Source: Ruegeria lacuscaerulensis
GTDB taxonomy: Bacteria; Pseudomonadota; Alphaproteobacteria; Rhodobacterales; Rhodobacteraceae
Length of the DNA stretch: 64,000 nt
Reading direction: 5' to 3'
NCBI RefSeq assembly: GCF_013034685.1
Contig: NZ_WQGO01000001.1
Location: 372,001 to 436,000 of the forward strand
In this document: in pieces, positions 8,052-18,975 of the stretch
Layout of the letters: every line of letters starts with the position of its first letter
Numbering within the stretch: the first letter of the stretch is position 1
Program-made: the position numbers and the translations under genes
Notes under the pieces: model-generated
What the model was told of the DNA's origin: nothing
Seen by the model: the letters and a program-made list of their open reading frames with translations, nothing else
Database searches by the model: none

Positions 8052-8753
8052 CTATTTGACCCGCGCCGCGGCCACGATCGGACCATGACCCGCCTCTTGA
8101 ACCAGCACAACCGCAGGAAGGTCCGAAGTCAGCGCAACCGAATATTGCTGCGCCTGGTTGCCATCCCAGGATCCAGCCCAGTGCCAGGATTCCACCACAT
8201 TGGCATAGTCCAGCTCATGCCCCGCCAGTTCCCCTCGGCGGATCGAGGCATGGCGCATCGGTGAATACTCCACCACCCGAATCTCATAGGTCGCCCCTTC
8301 GGGCAGTTCGATCGGCGTGACATCCACCGTGACATCATTCGCCGCCCGTGTTGCTGTGACCGATGCCTCTGGCGCAGCTTTCAGATGGGCGTCGATGATG
8401 CGACTTAGTTCATCAGCCTTGGCGCCCACAACATCCTGCTGCCCGTTGATCACCATCTGCGGCGTATAGATCATCGACCGCCCGCCCCCACGCGCATAGG
8501 CGCGCTGCCGGGTGGTGTGATCGGGATTGGCATATTCATCTTCCCACCCGATATAGTCCCAATAGTCCACGTGCAGCGCCAAGCCGATAACGTCGTCGCG
8601 CTTGGCAAGCTCATGCATCAGCTTGTCCGCAGGGGGACAGGAAGAACACCCCTGAGACGTGAACAACTCCACAACCACCGGGTCACTTTCCGCCATCGAA
8701 GACGAGGCAAGAAACAGGGAAACAAGCGCGGTCGCAGTAACGGTTCTGATCAT
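8052..8753 (-). CDS. DUF1223 family thioredoxin-fold exported protein
   Basis: 233 residues, signal peptide to about residue 21. The block VELFTSQGCSSCPPADKLM carries a CSSC motif in a thioredoxin-like context, followed by LALHVDYWDYIGWEDEYA, a DUF1223 signature. These are periplasmic proteins thought to be redox-related; no substrate is known. The inner ATG fits the signal peptide best; the longer frame adds 18 residues that break it. It diverges from acnA across ~230 bp. Confidence 0.88.
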   Translation of the reverse strand: MIRTVTATALVSLFLASSSMAESDPVVVELFTSQGCSSCPPADKLMHELAKRDDVIGLALHVDYWDYIGWEDEYANPDHTTRQRAYARGGGRSMIYTPQMVINGQQDVVGAKADELSRIIDAHLKAAPEASVTATRAANDVTVDVTPIELPEGATYEIRVVEYSPMRHASIRRGELAGHELDYANVVESWHWAGSWDGNQAQQYSVALTSDLPAVVLVQEAGHGPIVAAARVK

Positions 8754-8861
8754 GGGGCTCTCGGGATTTGTGGGATGCGAGACAGGTGTACATCTATCGC
8801 CGCTCAACCTCCAATCAAGGTTTCTTGAGAGCCGCGACAGCCAGATTTCAAAAAAATGTGT

Positions 8862-8882
8862 GCAATGGTATACAAAAATTGC
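8862..8882. promoter_or_regulatory. Nested palindrome upstream of acnA (candidate operator)
   Basis: TGGTATACAA, a near-perfect 10-base palindrome, sits inside an outer inverted repeat GCAAT...ATTGC. It lies about 100 bases before the acnA start, in the divergent DUF1223/acnA region, and resembles GntR-type operators. The regulator is unknown. Confidence 0.35.
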
Positions 8883-8980
8883 CGCAGGTGGGCTGTTGGA
8901 CCTTGAACCGGCGGCTTGGGTGATGCAGATACCCCTCAGCGAATCCCATATTCCACGTCATTTGAGAGGGAGGCCACTAG

Positions 8981-11671
<2,691 letters not shown>

Positions 11672-11696
11672 CCGGAATTTGTGCATATAGAATAAG

Positions 11697-11724
11697 AAAG
11701 GACGCCTAAGGGCGTCCTTTTGTT
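11697..11724 (+). terminator. Rho-independent terminator after acnA
   Basis: Perfect ten-base arms AAAGGACGCC and GGCGTCCTTT with a four-base loop (TAAG), followed by TGTT; the last T residues are in the arm itself. It starts about 25 bases after the acnA stop. Confidence 0.85.
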
Positions 11725-11728
11725 ATTT

Positions 11729-11774
11729 GCGAGGCTCTGCCTCGCGCTCCGAGGTATTTTTGAACAGAAGAACG
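11729..11774 (+). repeat. Dispersed hairpin repeat, copy 1
   Basis: Seven-base arms GCGAGGC/GCCTCGC around TCT, followed by GCTCCGAGGTATTTTTG and CAGAAGAA. The downstream half matches copy 2 near 14.7 kb (GCTCCCCGGGATATTTTTG, CAGATGAA). It sits nine bases from the 3' end of ccmG. Confidence 0.65.
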
Positions 11775-11782
11775 GGCGGGCT

Positions 11783-12322
11783 TTATTTGCCTGCAGCTTT
11801 TTCCAAGGCTGGGCGGATGGTGCCTTCGATCACGCGTTGGGTGATGGGTCCGGCAAAGCGCAGGATTATGGTGCCTTCGCCGTTGATGACATAGGTCTCG
11901 GGTACGCCGTAGACGCCCCAATCGAGGCCCATTCGGCCCTGTTCGTCGCGACCGATGCCAGTGTACGGATCGCCGAGTTCGGTCAGGAAGTCTTCGGCAT
12001 TGTCCAGTTGGTCTTTGTAGTTGATGCCGTAAAGCGGGATGCCTTCATCGGATAGGGCCTGAAGGTTGGGATGTTCCACTCGGCATGGGGCGCACCAGCT
12101 GGCCCAGTAATTGACCAGTTTGACATTCCCGTCGCGCAGCGTGGCGTCGTCGAAATTGGGTTTGCCTTGAAATTCGGTCAGGACGACCGGTGGCGCGGGC
12201 TGGCCTTCGCGGGCGGATGGCAACGCGTTTGGATCGTCGCGGAACATGCCGATGCCGGCCAGAACGGCAAAGGCGCCAAAGATCAGCGGTGGCGCGATCA
12301 TCAGAGGCGAGATTTTAGCCAT
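11783..12322 (-). CDS. ccmG: Cytochrome c maturation thioredoxin CcmG/DsbE
   Basis: 179 residues: one N-terminal membrane anchor (~5-27), then a periplasmic thioredoxin domain with the active site WCAPC (C77, C80) and the cis-Pro loop GVYGVPETYVI. CcmG reduces apocytochrome c or CcmH thiols before heme attachment. Last gene of the minus-strand ccm string; its ATG overlaps the end of ccmD by eight bases, so the two are coupled. Confidence 0.95.
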   Translation of the reverse strand: MAKISPLMIAPPLIFGAFAVLAGIGMFRDDPNALPSAREGQPAPPVVLTEFQGKPNFDDATLRDGNVKLVNYWASWCAPCRVEHPNLQALSDEGIPLYGINYKDQLDNAEDFLTELGDPYTGIGRDEQGRMGLDWGVYGVPETYVINGEGTIILRFAGPITQRVIEGTIRPALEKAAGK

Positions 12323-12473
12323 TGCGGGTCATCCGTTCTTCGAGTTTTTCCATCTCGGTCCGAACCTTGCGGCCCCGCATCACGCTGAACAGGATCAGCG
12401 CCGTCAGAAGGCCGATTGAAACCACATAGGACCACAGCACCGTGTCGGCGTATTTTCCAAGATCGGGGATCAT
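12315..12473 (-). CDS. ccmD: Heme exporter protein CcmD
   Basis: 52 residues: a single membrane helix (about 14-31) followed by a basic C-terminus (MRGRKVRTEMEKLEERM), the classic CcmD layout. CcmD keeps holo-CcmE associated with the CcmABC complex. Its ATG overlaps the ccmC stop by four bases (ATGA) and its end overlaps ccmG. It is embedded in a longer, spurious frame. Confidence 0.92.
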   Translation of the reverse strand: MIPDLGKYADTVLWSYVVSIGLLTALILFSVMRGRKVRTEMEKLEERMTRNG

Positions 12474-13243
12474 CCGTTTACCCTTTCCCGTGCCAGCAAC
12501 GCCTTGATCCGGCGCGCGCGAATTTCCGTGCCCGTGCGATACAGCACCAGCGCGATGAACAGTAGAACAAACCCGATGATGCACAGAAGCAGCGGGTAGA
12601 AATAGATGTTGCTGACTTTTTCCTCGGTATCCGCCCCGGTAATGGCAGCTGCACGCATCACCGATGCGCCTTGGTGCAGACCCTGATTCCAGAAATTCAC
12701 CGCATAGCGGCTGAGGATCGCAAAAACCGAGCCCACCAGACACAGGACCGAGGTCAGGTCGGCGGCGGTGTCGGGGTCTTCGATCGCTTCCCACAGGGCG
12801 ACATAGCCCAGATAAAACAGGAATAGAATTAGGAAGGAGGTCAGGCGCGGATCCCAGGCCCACCATGTGCCCCACATCGGCTGACCCCAGATCGCGCCCG
12901 TCGCCAGTGCGATCAGTGTCATCACGATGCCAATGGGAGCTGCTGCACGAGCCGCCAACGCGCTGACATGGTGGCGGCGCACAAGCCAGACCAGTGAGGT
13001 CGCCAGCATCATCAGCCAGCAATTGATCGCCATCAGCGCCGCAGGAACATGCAGGTAGATGATCTTGACGGTTGATCCCTGTTTGTAATCATCCGGCGTG
13101 AAGAAGAACCCCCAGGTCAGCCCAACCACGATGCAGGCGATGGACGTAATCCAGAAAAACGGCATCACCCGTTCGCTGGTCGCAAGGAATTTGCGCGGGT
13201 TGGCGTATTCCCAGAGGGCGTTGGCTTTGGCTGCGATAGACAT
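12470..13243 (-). CDS. ccmC: Heme exporter/heme-handling protein CcmC
   Basis: 257 residues with six membrane helices. The heme-binding tryptophan signature WGTWWAWDPRLT is at 124-135, and the two conserved periplasmic histidines are at H65 (YLHVP) and H190 (NQGLHQG). CcmC presents heme to the chaperone CcmE. The 61-bp gap to ccmB is unusual in this otherwise overlapping string and contains a palindromic FNR/CRP-like site, so ccmC-D-G may have their own promoter. Confidence 0.96.
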   Translation of the reverse strand: MSIAAKANALWEYANPRKFLATSERVMPFFWITSIACIVVGLTWGFFFTPDDYKQGSTVKIIYLHVPAALMAINCWLMMLATSLVWLVRRHHVSALAARAAAPIGIVMTLIALATGAIWGQPMWGTWWAWDPRLTSFLILFLFYLGYVALWEAIEDPDTAADLTSVLCLVGSVFAILSRYAVNFWNQGLHQGASVMRAAAITGADTEEKVSNIYFYPLLLCIIGFVLLFIALVLYRTGTEIRARRIKALLARERVNG

Positions 13244-13278
13244 GGGCCTTATCTAGTCCGAGTCGGGTTCGTTCTCAA

Positions 13279-13292
13279 TTGACCTTGGTCAA
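13279..13292 (-). promoter_or_regulatory. FNR/CRP-family-like palindrome upstream of ccmC
   Basis: TTGACCTTGGTCAA, two perfect five-base half-sites TTGAC/GTCAA with a four-base spacer, 36 bases before the ccmC start in the ccmB-ccmC gap. The FnrL consensus is TTGAT-N4-ATCAA; the C/G change suits other CRP/FNR members. Confidence 0.5.
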
Positions 13293-13304
13293 AGTTTGAG
13301 CACG

Positions 13305-13961
13305 TCACCGAAGGTTGATGCGTAAAACGGCGGCGCTGGCAAAGGGCAGCAGTGCGATTGTGGCGGCGGTGATCCCCGCCAGCATGAGCAGCGGGGTCTG
13401 GGTCTCCATCCCGGTGGCGCCACGGCGGGCCACTTCAGCGCCGAAGATCAGCGTGGGCACGTAAAGCGGCAGGACCAGCAGCGACAACAGCAAACCGCCG
13501 CGTTTCAGGCCGACGGTCAGGGCTGCGCCGAAGGTGCCGATGACGCTCATGGCGGGGGTGCCGATCAGCAGCGAGATCACCAGCCACGAAAAGCCCGGCA
13601 CCGGCAGATTCAGCAGCACGCCCAGAAACGGCGCGGCCAGAACCAGTGGTAGGCCTGTGGTCAGCCAGTGCGCAAGCGCCTTGATCGTAACCACGGCTTC
13701 CAGCGGCAGCGGTGCCGTGGCCAGCAGGTCGAGCGAGCCGTCCTCCCAATCCAGCGCTAACAGGCGGTCGAGCGACAGCAGGCAGGCCAGCAGTGCGCCC
13801 AGCCAAAGCACACCAGGCGCGATAGTCGAAAGCAGAGAGGATTGCGGCCCGACCGAGAATGGCACCAGCACGGTCACGATCAGGAAGAAAGCCAGCCCAA
13901 GGCCGAAGCCCCCTCCGGCGCGGAAGGCCAGTTTCAGGTCACGCAGCAGCAAGGCGATCAC
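13305..13961 (-). CDS. ccmB: Heme exporter protein CcmB
   Basis: 218 residues with six hydrophobic helices; the start [18 protein letters not shown] and the blocks [17 protein letters not shown] and [30 protein letters not shown] (read in parts) are CcmB hallmarks. It is the permease that pairs with the ATPase CcmA to release heme-loaded CcmE. Its ATG overlaps the ccmA stop by four bases. Confidence 0.95.
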   Translation of the reverse strand: MIALLLRDLKLAFRAGGGFGLGLAFFLIVTVLVPFSVGPQSSLLSTIAPGVLWLGALLACLLSLDRLLALDWEDGSLDLLATAPLPLEAVVTIKALAHWLTTGLPLVLAAPFLGVLLNLPVPGFSWLVISLLIGTPAMSVIGTFGAALTVGLKRGGLLLSLLVLPLYVPTLIFGAEVARRGATGMETQTPLLMLAGITAATIALLPFASAAVLRINLR

Positions 13962-14572
13962 AGGAAGCCTCCCTCGAAATCGTCGATGGGTTTGGGTTTG
14001 GCCTTGTTGGGGCCGACATCCAGAACCTCTCCGTCAAGGCCCAGGTCTATATGAGTGGCGATCAGGGCTGATCCCCCCTGCCCCAGATGCGCGCGCACGG
14101 CGTCGGCGAACATTTTCACTGCGTTCTGGTCCAGCGAGACAGTGGGTTCGTCCAGCATCCAGATCGGTCGCCCTGTAACCAGCATCCGCGCCAGCCCTAG
14201 CCGCCGTTTCTGTCCCGCCGACAGGTTGCCTGCGTGGCGGTCGGCCAGATCATTCAGAGCAAAGGCGTCCAGCGCCGGTTGTATGCCTTGCGTGCCAAAG
14301 ACCGAGGCCCAGAAACTAAGATTTTCGACAACCGTCAGCGTGGGTTTCAGCCCGTCGGAATGTGAGGCATAGGCGATCTGATCCTCGGCCCCTTCGATGC
14401 GGCCATGCAGAGGGGGTTGTAACCCGGCAAGCGTACGTAGAAGGGTTGTTTTGCCGATCCCATTGGGGCCGCGCAGGATCAGTGCTTTGCCTGCGGGCAG
14501 TGTAAAGCTGAGCCCTTCGAGCACGGGAATGCCGCCACGGGTGATGGCCAGATCGGTCACGGTCAGTGTCAT
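13958..14572 (-). CDS. ccmA: Heme exporter ATP-binding protein CcmA
   Basis: 204-residue ABC ATPase: Walker [10 protein letters not shown] (35-43), signature LSAGQ (117-121, Ala at the third position as usual for CcmA), Walker B WMLDEP (138-143). It powers release of heme-CcmE from CcmCD. First gene of the ccm string; the 146-bp gap to the Mth938 gene carries a hairpin repeat. Confidence 0.96.
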   Translation of the reverse strand: MTLTVTDLAITRGGIPVLEGLSFTLPAGKALILRGPNGIGKTTLLRTLAGLQPPLHGRIEGAEDQIAYASHSDGLKPTLTVVENLSFWASVFGTQGIQPALDAFALNDLADRHAGNLSAGQKRRLGLARMLVTGRPIWMLDEPTVSLDQNAVKMFADAVRAHLGQGGSALIATHIDLGLDGEVLDVGPNKAKPKPIDDFEGGFL

Positions 14573-14659
14573 AGCGCTCGCTTAGCGGATTGTGGGGGCG
14601 GACAAAAGGTCGGAATTGACGCAGAGCTTTAGACGGAACGCGATGTGGTTGGGGTGGGA

Positions 14660-14709
14660 GTGAGGGGCCAGCCCCTCACGCTCCCCGGGATATTTTTGGC
14701 CAGATGAAG
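14660..14709 (+). repeat. Dispersed hairpin repeat, copy 2
   Basis: Eight-base arms GTGAGGGG/CCCCTCAC around CCAG, followed by GCTCCCCGGGATATTTTTG and CCAGATGAAG. The tail matches copy 1. It ends ten bases from the 3' end of the Mth938 gene, in the same orientation relative to its minus-strand neighbour as copy 1. Confidence 0.7.
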
Positions 14710-14718
14710 GGAGATCCG

Positions 14719-15072
14719 TCAGACCGGCAGCGCGGCAAGGGCGATGCGGCGACCTTCGGAGAGCAGTACGTTGTAGGTTCGGCAGGCGGCGGGGGAATTC
14801 ATGATCTCGACCCCGATACCCGCATCTTCAAGCGTGTTACGCAGTTTGGCGGGAATATGTGCCAGCTCTGCCCCGGTGCCGATGAACAGGACGTCAATGT
14901 TGGCGGCAAGATCGAGGAGCGGTTGGGCATCCTCATAGCCCCGCCATTCCGAGGTGCCGGTTGGGCCGGTGAGAACCGCGCCGTGAAAGAGCGCGTCGCC
15001 CACGCGGAAGAAACCGGGGCCGTAGCCATCGACAGGGGTGGCGTTGGTATAGGTGATCTCGTTCAGGCGCAT
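14719..15072 (-). CDS. Mth938-like (DUF498) protein
   Basis: 117 residues of the Mth938/NDUFAF3 fold: VDGYGPGFFRVGD near the start, LFIGTGAELAHIP in the middle and MNSPAACRTYNVLLSEGRRIALAALPV (split here) at the end. The eukaryotic relative NDUFAF3 helps assemble respiratory complex I; the bacterial role is unproven. It starts nine bases after the TauE gene and belongs to the secDF string, a conserved position in Rhodobacterales. Confidence 0.88.
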   Translation of the reverse strand: MRLNEITYTNATPVDGYGPGFFRVGDALFHGAVLTGPTGTSEWRGYEDAQPLLDLAANIDVLFIGTGAELAHIPAKLRNTLEDAGIGVEIMNSPAACRTYNVLLSEGRRIALAALPV

Positions 15073-15081
15073 GGGTGCGTT

Positions 15082-15840
15082 CTAGCCCCAAAGTGGTAGG
15101 CCCGACAAGGCCGCAACGGCAATCACCAGATACGCGGCAGCTCGGTACAGCCTTTCGTGTTCGGGGCGGAACAGTTTGCCGCCCAGCCAATTGCCGATCA
15201 GGTTTGGCACAGCAAGCAGCAACCCCAGAAGCGCGGCCATTCCGGTCACCCGCCCCATACCTGTGAGGTAGCCCAGTAGCAGAAAGTCGAAGGCAAATAG
15301 GAATAGTAGAATGGTGGCGCGGATGACCGTCACTTGCAGTGGGCGGGACATGTAGAACAGTATGACCGCTGGACCAGGCAGGCCTGCCACGCCTCCAAGA
15401 AATCCTGCAGCGCAGCCGATGCCGACCACCATCGTGCGGCTGACATAGCCGTGATAGCGCAGACCTAGGATCAGGACCGCCAGCATCGCGATCGACAGGA
15501 GGCTAACCGCGTACCGAAAGACATTCACGTCGACCTGCGTCAAAATCCAAAGCCCAAGTGGCAGGATCAGGGCGCACCCGGCCACCAGCCGGATCAGGTC
15601 GCCCCGGTCAACCTCGCGCCACGCACGGCGCAGGTTGGGGAGCGGACCGAAGATATCCATGATGGTCAGCCCAATCAGCGCGCCGAACGGGCCCAGAAAA
15701 GGCGTTGCGATAGGCAGGAAGATCAGCGCCGTGCCAAAGCCGGAAAACCCACGCACGATGCCGCTGAGGAAGGCGGCGCATAGAATAATGGACAGCCCTG
15801 TGGGGGACTGGCCAAAAAGATCAGGCGTCGATGTTTGCAA
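15082..15840 (-). CDS. TauE/SafE family permease
   Basis: 252 residues with about eight membrane helices and the family motifs SGIVRGFSGFGTALIFLP near the N-terminus and GFLGGVAGLPGPAVILFYMS in the second half, which mark the internal duplication. Members export sulfite, sulfoacetate or related organic anions; the substrate cannot be read from sequence. The start overlaps the end of secF by 20 bases. Confidence 0.87.
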   Translation of the reverse strand: MQTSTPDLFGQSPTGLSIILCAAFLSGIVRGFSGFGTALIFLPIATPFLGPFGALIGLTIMDIFGPLPNLRRAWREVDRGDLIRLVAGCALILPLGLWILTQVDVNVFRYAVSLLSIAMLAVLILGLRYHGYVSRTMVVGIGCAAGFLGGVAGLPGPAVILFYMSRPLQVTVIRATILLFLFAFDFLLLGYLTGMGRVTGMAALLGLLLAVPNLIGNWLGGKLFRPEHERLYRAAAYLVIAVAALSGLPLWG

Positions 15841-16789
15841 ACTGGTTGCCCGCCGTGTTCGACGGTTTGGACCAGTCGCGTTTGACCCCCAGCCACAGCA
15901 GGATGGTCGAGGCTACGAAGACCGAAGAATACGTCCCGACGATCACGCCCCAGATCATCGCGAAGACGAAGCCACGGATGACGTCTCCGCCCAACACATA
16001 AAGCGAGATCAGCGCCAGCAGGGTTGTCACCGAGGTCATGACCGTCCGGCTGAGGGTCTCGTTGATCGAGATGTTGAGGACCTCTTTTAGGTCTTTCTTT
16101 TTGTATTTGCGCAGGTTCTCACGCACCCGGTCAAAGACAACCACCGTGTCGTTCAGCGAATAGCCCACGATGGTCAGCAGCGCAGCGATGATCGCCAGAT
16201 CGAACCGGATTTGCAGTTCCGAGAAGATGCCGATGGTCAGGATCACGTCATGCACAAGCGCGGCCACCGCCCCCAGGGCAAACTGCCATTCGAACCGTAG
16301 CCAGATATAGACCAGCACGGCCCCAATCGCGAGGACAACGGCGATCACGGCGGTCTGGATCAGCTCACCCGAAACCTTGGGACCGACGGATTCAACGGAC
16401 ACAAATTGGATATCGGGGGCTGCCGCCTTCAATGCCTCTTCCACAGCCGTTACTGTTGCGGCCGAGACCGCTTCGGCTTCCGCCTGCGCCTGAATGCGGA
16501 TCATGGCGACGTTTTCGTCCTCGCCAAAGGTCGGGTCGAAAATCTCGGTGATTGTGACATCGCCCAGTTCAAGCGGAGCGATGGCGTCGCGATAGGCACC
16601 CACGTCGATCTCTTGCGCCGATTGGGTGCGGATCGTGGTGCCGCCCCGGAAGTCGATGCCGAAATTCAGGCCCTGCAACATGAAGGACGTAAAGGCCAAG
16701 ACCATCATCAAGCCGGAAATACCCAGCCAAACCTTCCAGCGGCTGAAGAAATCGAACGAGGTTTCTTGAGGGACAAGTTTCAGTCTCAT
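15821..16789 (-). CDS. secF: Protein translocase subunit SecF
   Basis: 322 residues: first membrane helix near 20-40, the motif LNFGIDFRGGT, a periplasmic P4-like domain, then five more helices with DVILTIGIFSEL, YSLNDTVVVFDRVREN and the C-terminal VIVGTYSSVFVAS. SecDF uses the proton gradient to complete Sec export. The ATG chosen follows GAGG and lies two bases after the secD stop; a longer frame would start inside secD. Confidence 0.97.
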   Translation of the reverse strand: MRLKLVPQETSFDFFSRWKVWLGISGLMMVLAFTSFMLQGLNFGIDFRGGTTIRTQSAQEIDVGAYRDAIAPLELGDVTITEIFDPTFGEDENVAMIRIQAQAEAEAVSAATVTAVEEALKAAAPDIQFVSVESVGPKVSGELIQTAVIAVVLAIGAVLVYIWLRFEWQFALGAVAALVHDVILTIGIFSELQIRFDLAIIAALLTIVGYSLNDTVVVFDRVRENLRKYKKKDLKEVLNISINETLSRTVMTSVTTLLALISLYVLGGDVIRGFVFAMIWGVIVGTYSSVFVASTILLWLGVKRDWSKPSNTAGNQFANIDA

Positions 16790-16791
16790 GA

Positions 16792-18453
16792 TCAAACCTC
16801 GATCGTTTTCGGGCGGCGGCGTTCGAACCAAATCACGATCATCAGGCGCGTCACGAAGATCGCGGTGAAGACCGAGGTGAGGATGCCCAGACCCAGAGTG
16901 ATGGCAAAGCCCCGCACCGGTCCGCTGCCCATGGCAAACAGGATTGTCGCCGTGATGAATGTGGTGACGTTTGCGTCCAGAATTGCCGACAGTGCCTTTT
17001 CATAGCCCAGCTCAATTGCACGGGCCGGACCTCGGGCGGATTTCAGTTCCTCGCGGATACGTTCAAAGATCAGCACGTTGGCATCCACCGCCATACCGAC
17101 TGTCAGCACGATCCCCGCGATCCCCGGCAAGGTCAACGTCGCCCCGATCAGTGATAACAGACCGAACAGCAGCCCGACGTTCAGGATCAGCGCGATATTG
17201 GCGAAGATACCGAACAAACCATAGCTGAGCGCCATGAAGACCAGGACGGCAACAAAGGCCACGATGGTGGCCACCTTGCCTGCGTCGATACTGTCTTGTC
17301 CCAGCTCGGGGCCGATCGTGCGTTCTTCAAGGAACTCCAGCCCCGCCGGCAGCGCACCTGCGCGCAGCAGGACGGCCAGATTGGTGCTTTCCTCAACCGT
17401 GAAATTGCCGGTGATGATGCCCGAACCACCCGGAATATGGCTTTGGATCACTGGGGCCGAGATCACTTCGTCATCAAGCACAATCGCAAAAGGCGCACCG
17501 ATGTTCTCCAGCGTGTAGTCGCCGAATTTACGGGCACCGGACGTGTTAAAGCGGAAATTGACCGCAGGGCGGCCGTTCTGGTCGAACGCGGGTTGGGCGT
17601 CGACCAGTTCCTCACCCGTCACAACGGGGGCGGATTCCAGAATGTAATACACACCGTCTTCATCAAGCGAAGGGACGACCTCTTGCCCGATGCCCGGCGC
17701 GGTATCCGCATCGGTCGTGCGGCCAGCAACCGGATTGAAGGTCAGTTGCGCAGTGGTTCCGATGATCTCTTTCAGCTCACCCGCGCTGCCGATGCCAGGC
17801 ACCTGGATCAGAATACGATCCGCGCCCTGGCGTTGAATGGTGGGTTCACGCGTGCCGACCTCGTCGATACGACGGCGGATGATCTCAAGCGACTGTCGAA
17901 CGGTGCGATCGTCCGAGGCCAGCTTCTCGGCATCCGACAGTTGCACGACGATGGTGTCGCCTTCGGCGCGGGCTTCGATATCAGTGGCCCCTACCCCGGA
18001 CAGCGTCTGCACCTGACGGGCTAGGCCACGCACGACTTCCAGTGCGCGCGCCATGCCTTCGGGCTGACTGATGCGCACCCGAATCTCATCGGGGGCCGAG
18101 TTCTGACGGCGGATGGTGCCTACGGTCGCCCGCTCATCCCGCAGCGCATCGCGGATTTCAGGCCACATGGCATCCATACGGGATTCGTAGACATCGCCGA
18201 CCTTAACCTCGGCCAGCAAGTGCGCACCGCCCCGCAAGTCAAGGCCCAGATTGACCAAGGACGACGGCAGCCAATTCGGCCACTGCCCCGCTTCGGCCTG
18301 CATCTCGGGCGTGTCGATGCCAAGCTCGATCGCGGCCTTGGCATCGTTGGATTGTTCAACGCGCGTGTAAAACGCATTCGGCAGGGCCATCAGCAGGCCG
18401 GTCACGCAGACCAGCCAGATCAGAACCCGCTTCCAGGTATCAATGTGCAGCAT
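16792..18453 (-). CDS. secD: Protein translocase subunit SecD
   Basis: 553 residues: N-terminal helix, DLRGGAHLL, a periplasmic head domain, and the six-helix RND-like bundle with GMAVDANVLIFERIREE and ALSAILDANVTTFITA. SecD partners SecF to pull substrates through SecYEG. Downstream of yajC in the standard yajC-secD-secF order, 33 bases after it. Confidence 0.97.
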   Translation of the reverse strand: MLHIDTWKRVLIWLVCVTGLLMALPNAFYTRVEQSNDAKAAIELGIDTPEMQAEAGQWPNWLPSSLVNLGLDLRGGAHLLAEVKVGDVYESRMDAMWPEIRDALRDERATVGTIRRQNSAPDEIRVRISQPEGMARALEVVRGLARQVQTLSGVGATDIEARAEGDTIVVQLSDAEKLASDDRTVRQSLEIIRRRIDEVGTREPTIQRQGADRILIQVPGIGSAGELKEIIGTTAQLTFNPVAGRTTDADTAPGIGQEVVPSLDEDGVYYILESAPVVTGEELVDAQPAFDQNGRPAVNFRFNTSGARKFGDYTLENIGAPFAIVLDDEVISAPVIQSHIPGGSGIITGNFTVEESTNLAVLLRAGALPAGLEFLEERTIGPELGQDSIDAGKVATIVAFVAVLVFMALSYGLFGIFANIALILNVGLLFGLLSLIGATLTLPGIAGIVLTVGMAVDANVLIFERIREELKSARGPARAIELGYEKALSAILDANVTTFITATILFAMGSGPVRGFAITLGLGILTSVFTAIFVTRLMIVIWFERRRPKTIEV

Positions 18454-18486
18454 TACCCTGCCTTTTCAAGGATTTGACGCGCGACG

Positions 18487-18774
18487 TTACTTCGCCGGTT
18501 CAGTCTTGTTCAGAACCTGCGCGATGGTCGATTTGACGACGCGAACCTTGACACCCTCGGCCAGTTCAACCTCGATCTCGTTCTCGCCTTCCTTGACCTT
18601 CGACACTTTGCCGATCAGGCCACCCTGCGTGACCACCTGATCACCCCGGCGCACAGCTTCGACCATGGCCTGATGTTCCTTCATCTTTTTCTGCTGAGGA
18701 CGGATCAGCAGGAAATACATGATCGCAAAGATCAGGATCAGCGGGAGAAACTGGGCGATTGCGCCACCTTCCAT
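18487..18774 (-). CDS. yajC: Preprotein translocase subunit YajC
   Basis: 95 residues: N-terminal membrane helix (LPLILIFAIMYFLLIRPQQKK) followed by the basic stretch MKEHQAMVEAVRRGDQVVTQGG and a small cytoplasmic domain, all standard. YajC associates with SecDF. First gene of the yajC-secD-secF-tauE-Mth938 string; its promoter must lie in the 201-bp region shared with the MscS-type gene. Confidence 0.95.
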   Translation of the reverse strand: MEGGAIAQFLPLILIFAIMYFLLIRPQQKKMKEHQAMVEAVRRGDQVVTQGGLIGKVSKVKEGENEIEVELAEGVKVRVVKSTIAQVLNKTEPAK

Positions 18775-18975
18775 GGGATATTCCTTTTGGTTTGGTGCTT
18801 GCGGAGGGCCCGCAAATTTTGCGAGAACCTATTCTTTGAACTGACTGTTTGCAAGGAATGGCGGTACAGGTTTTTGCACCGAAACTCAGATAATGCGCAA
18901 AGATTTGGCCAAGCGTTGCAGTTAAGTCCTAGAAACAAGCGCTTGCGTCGATATAGTTGAACCGCGGGAGGTCCA

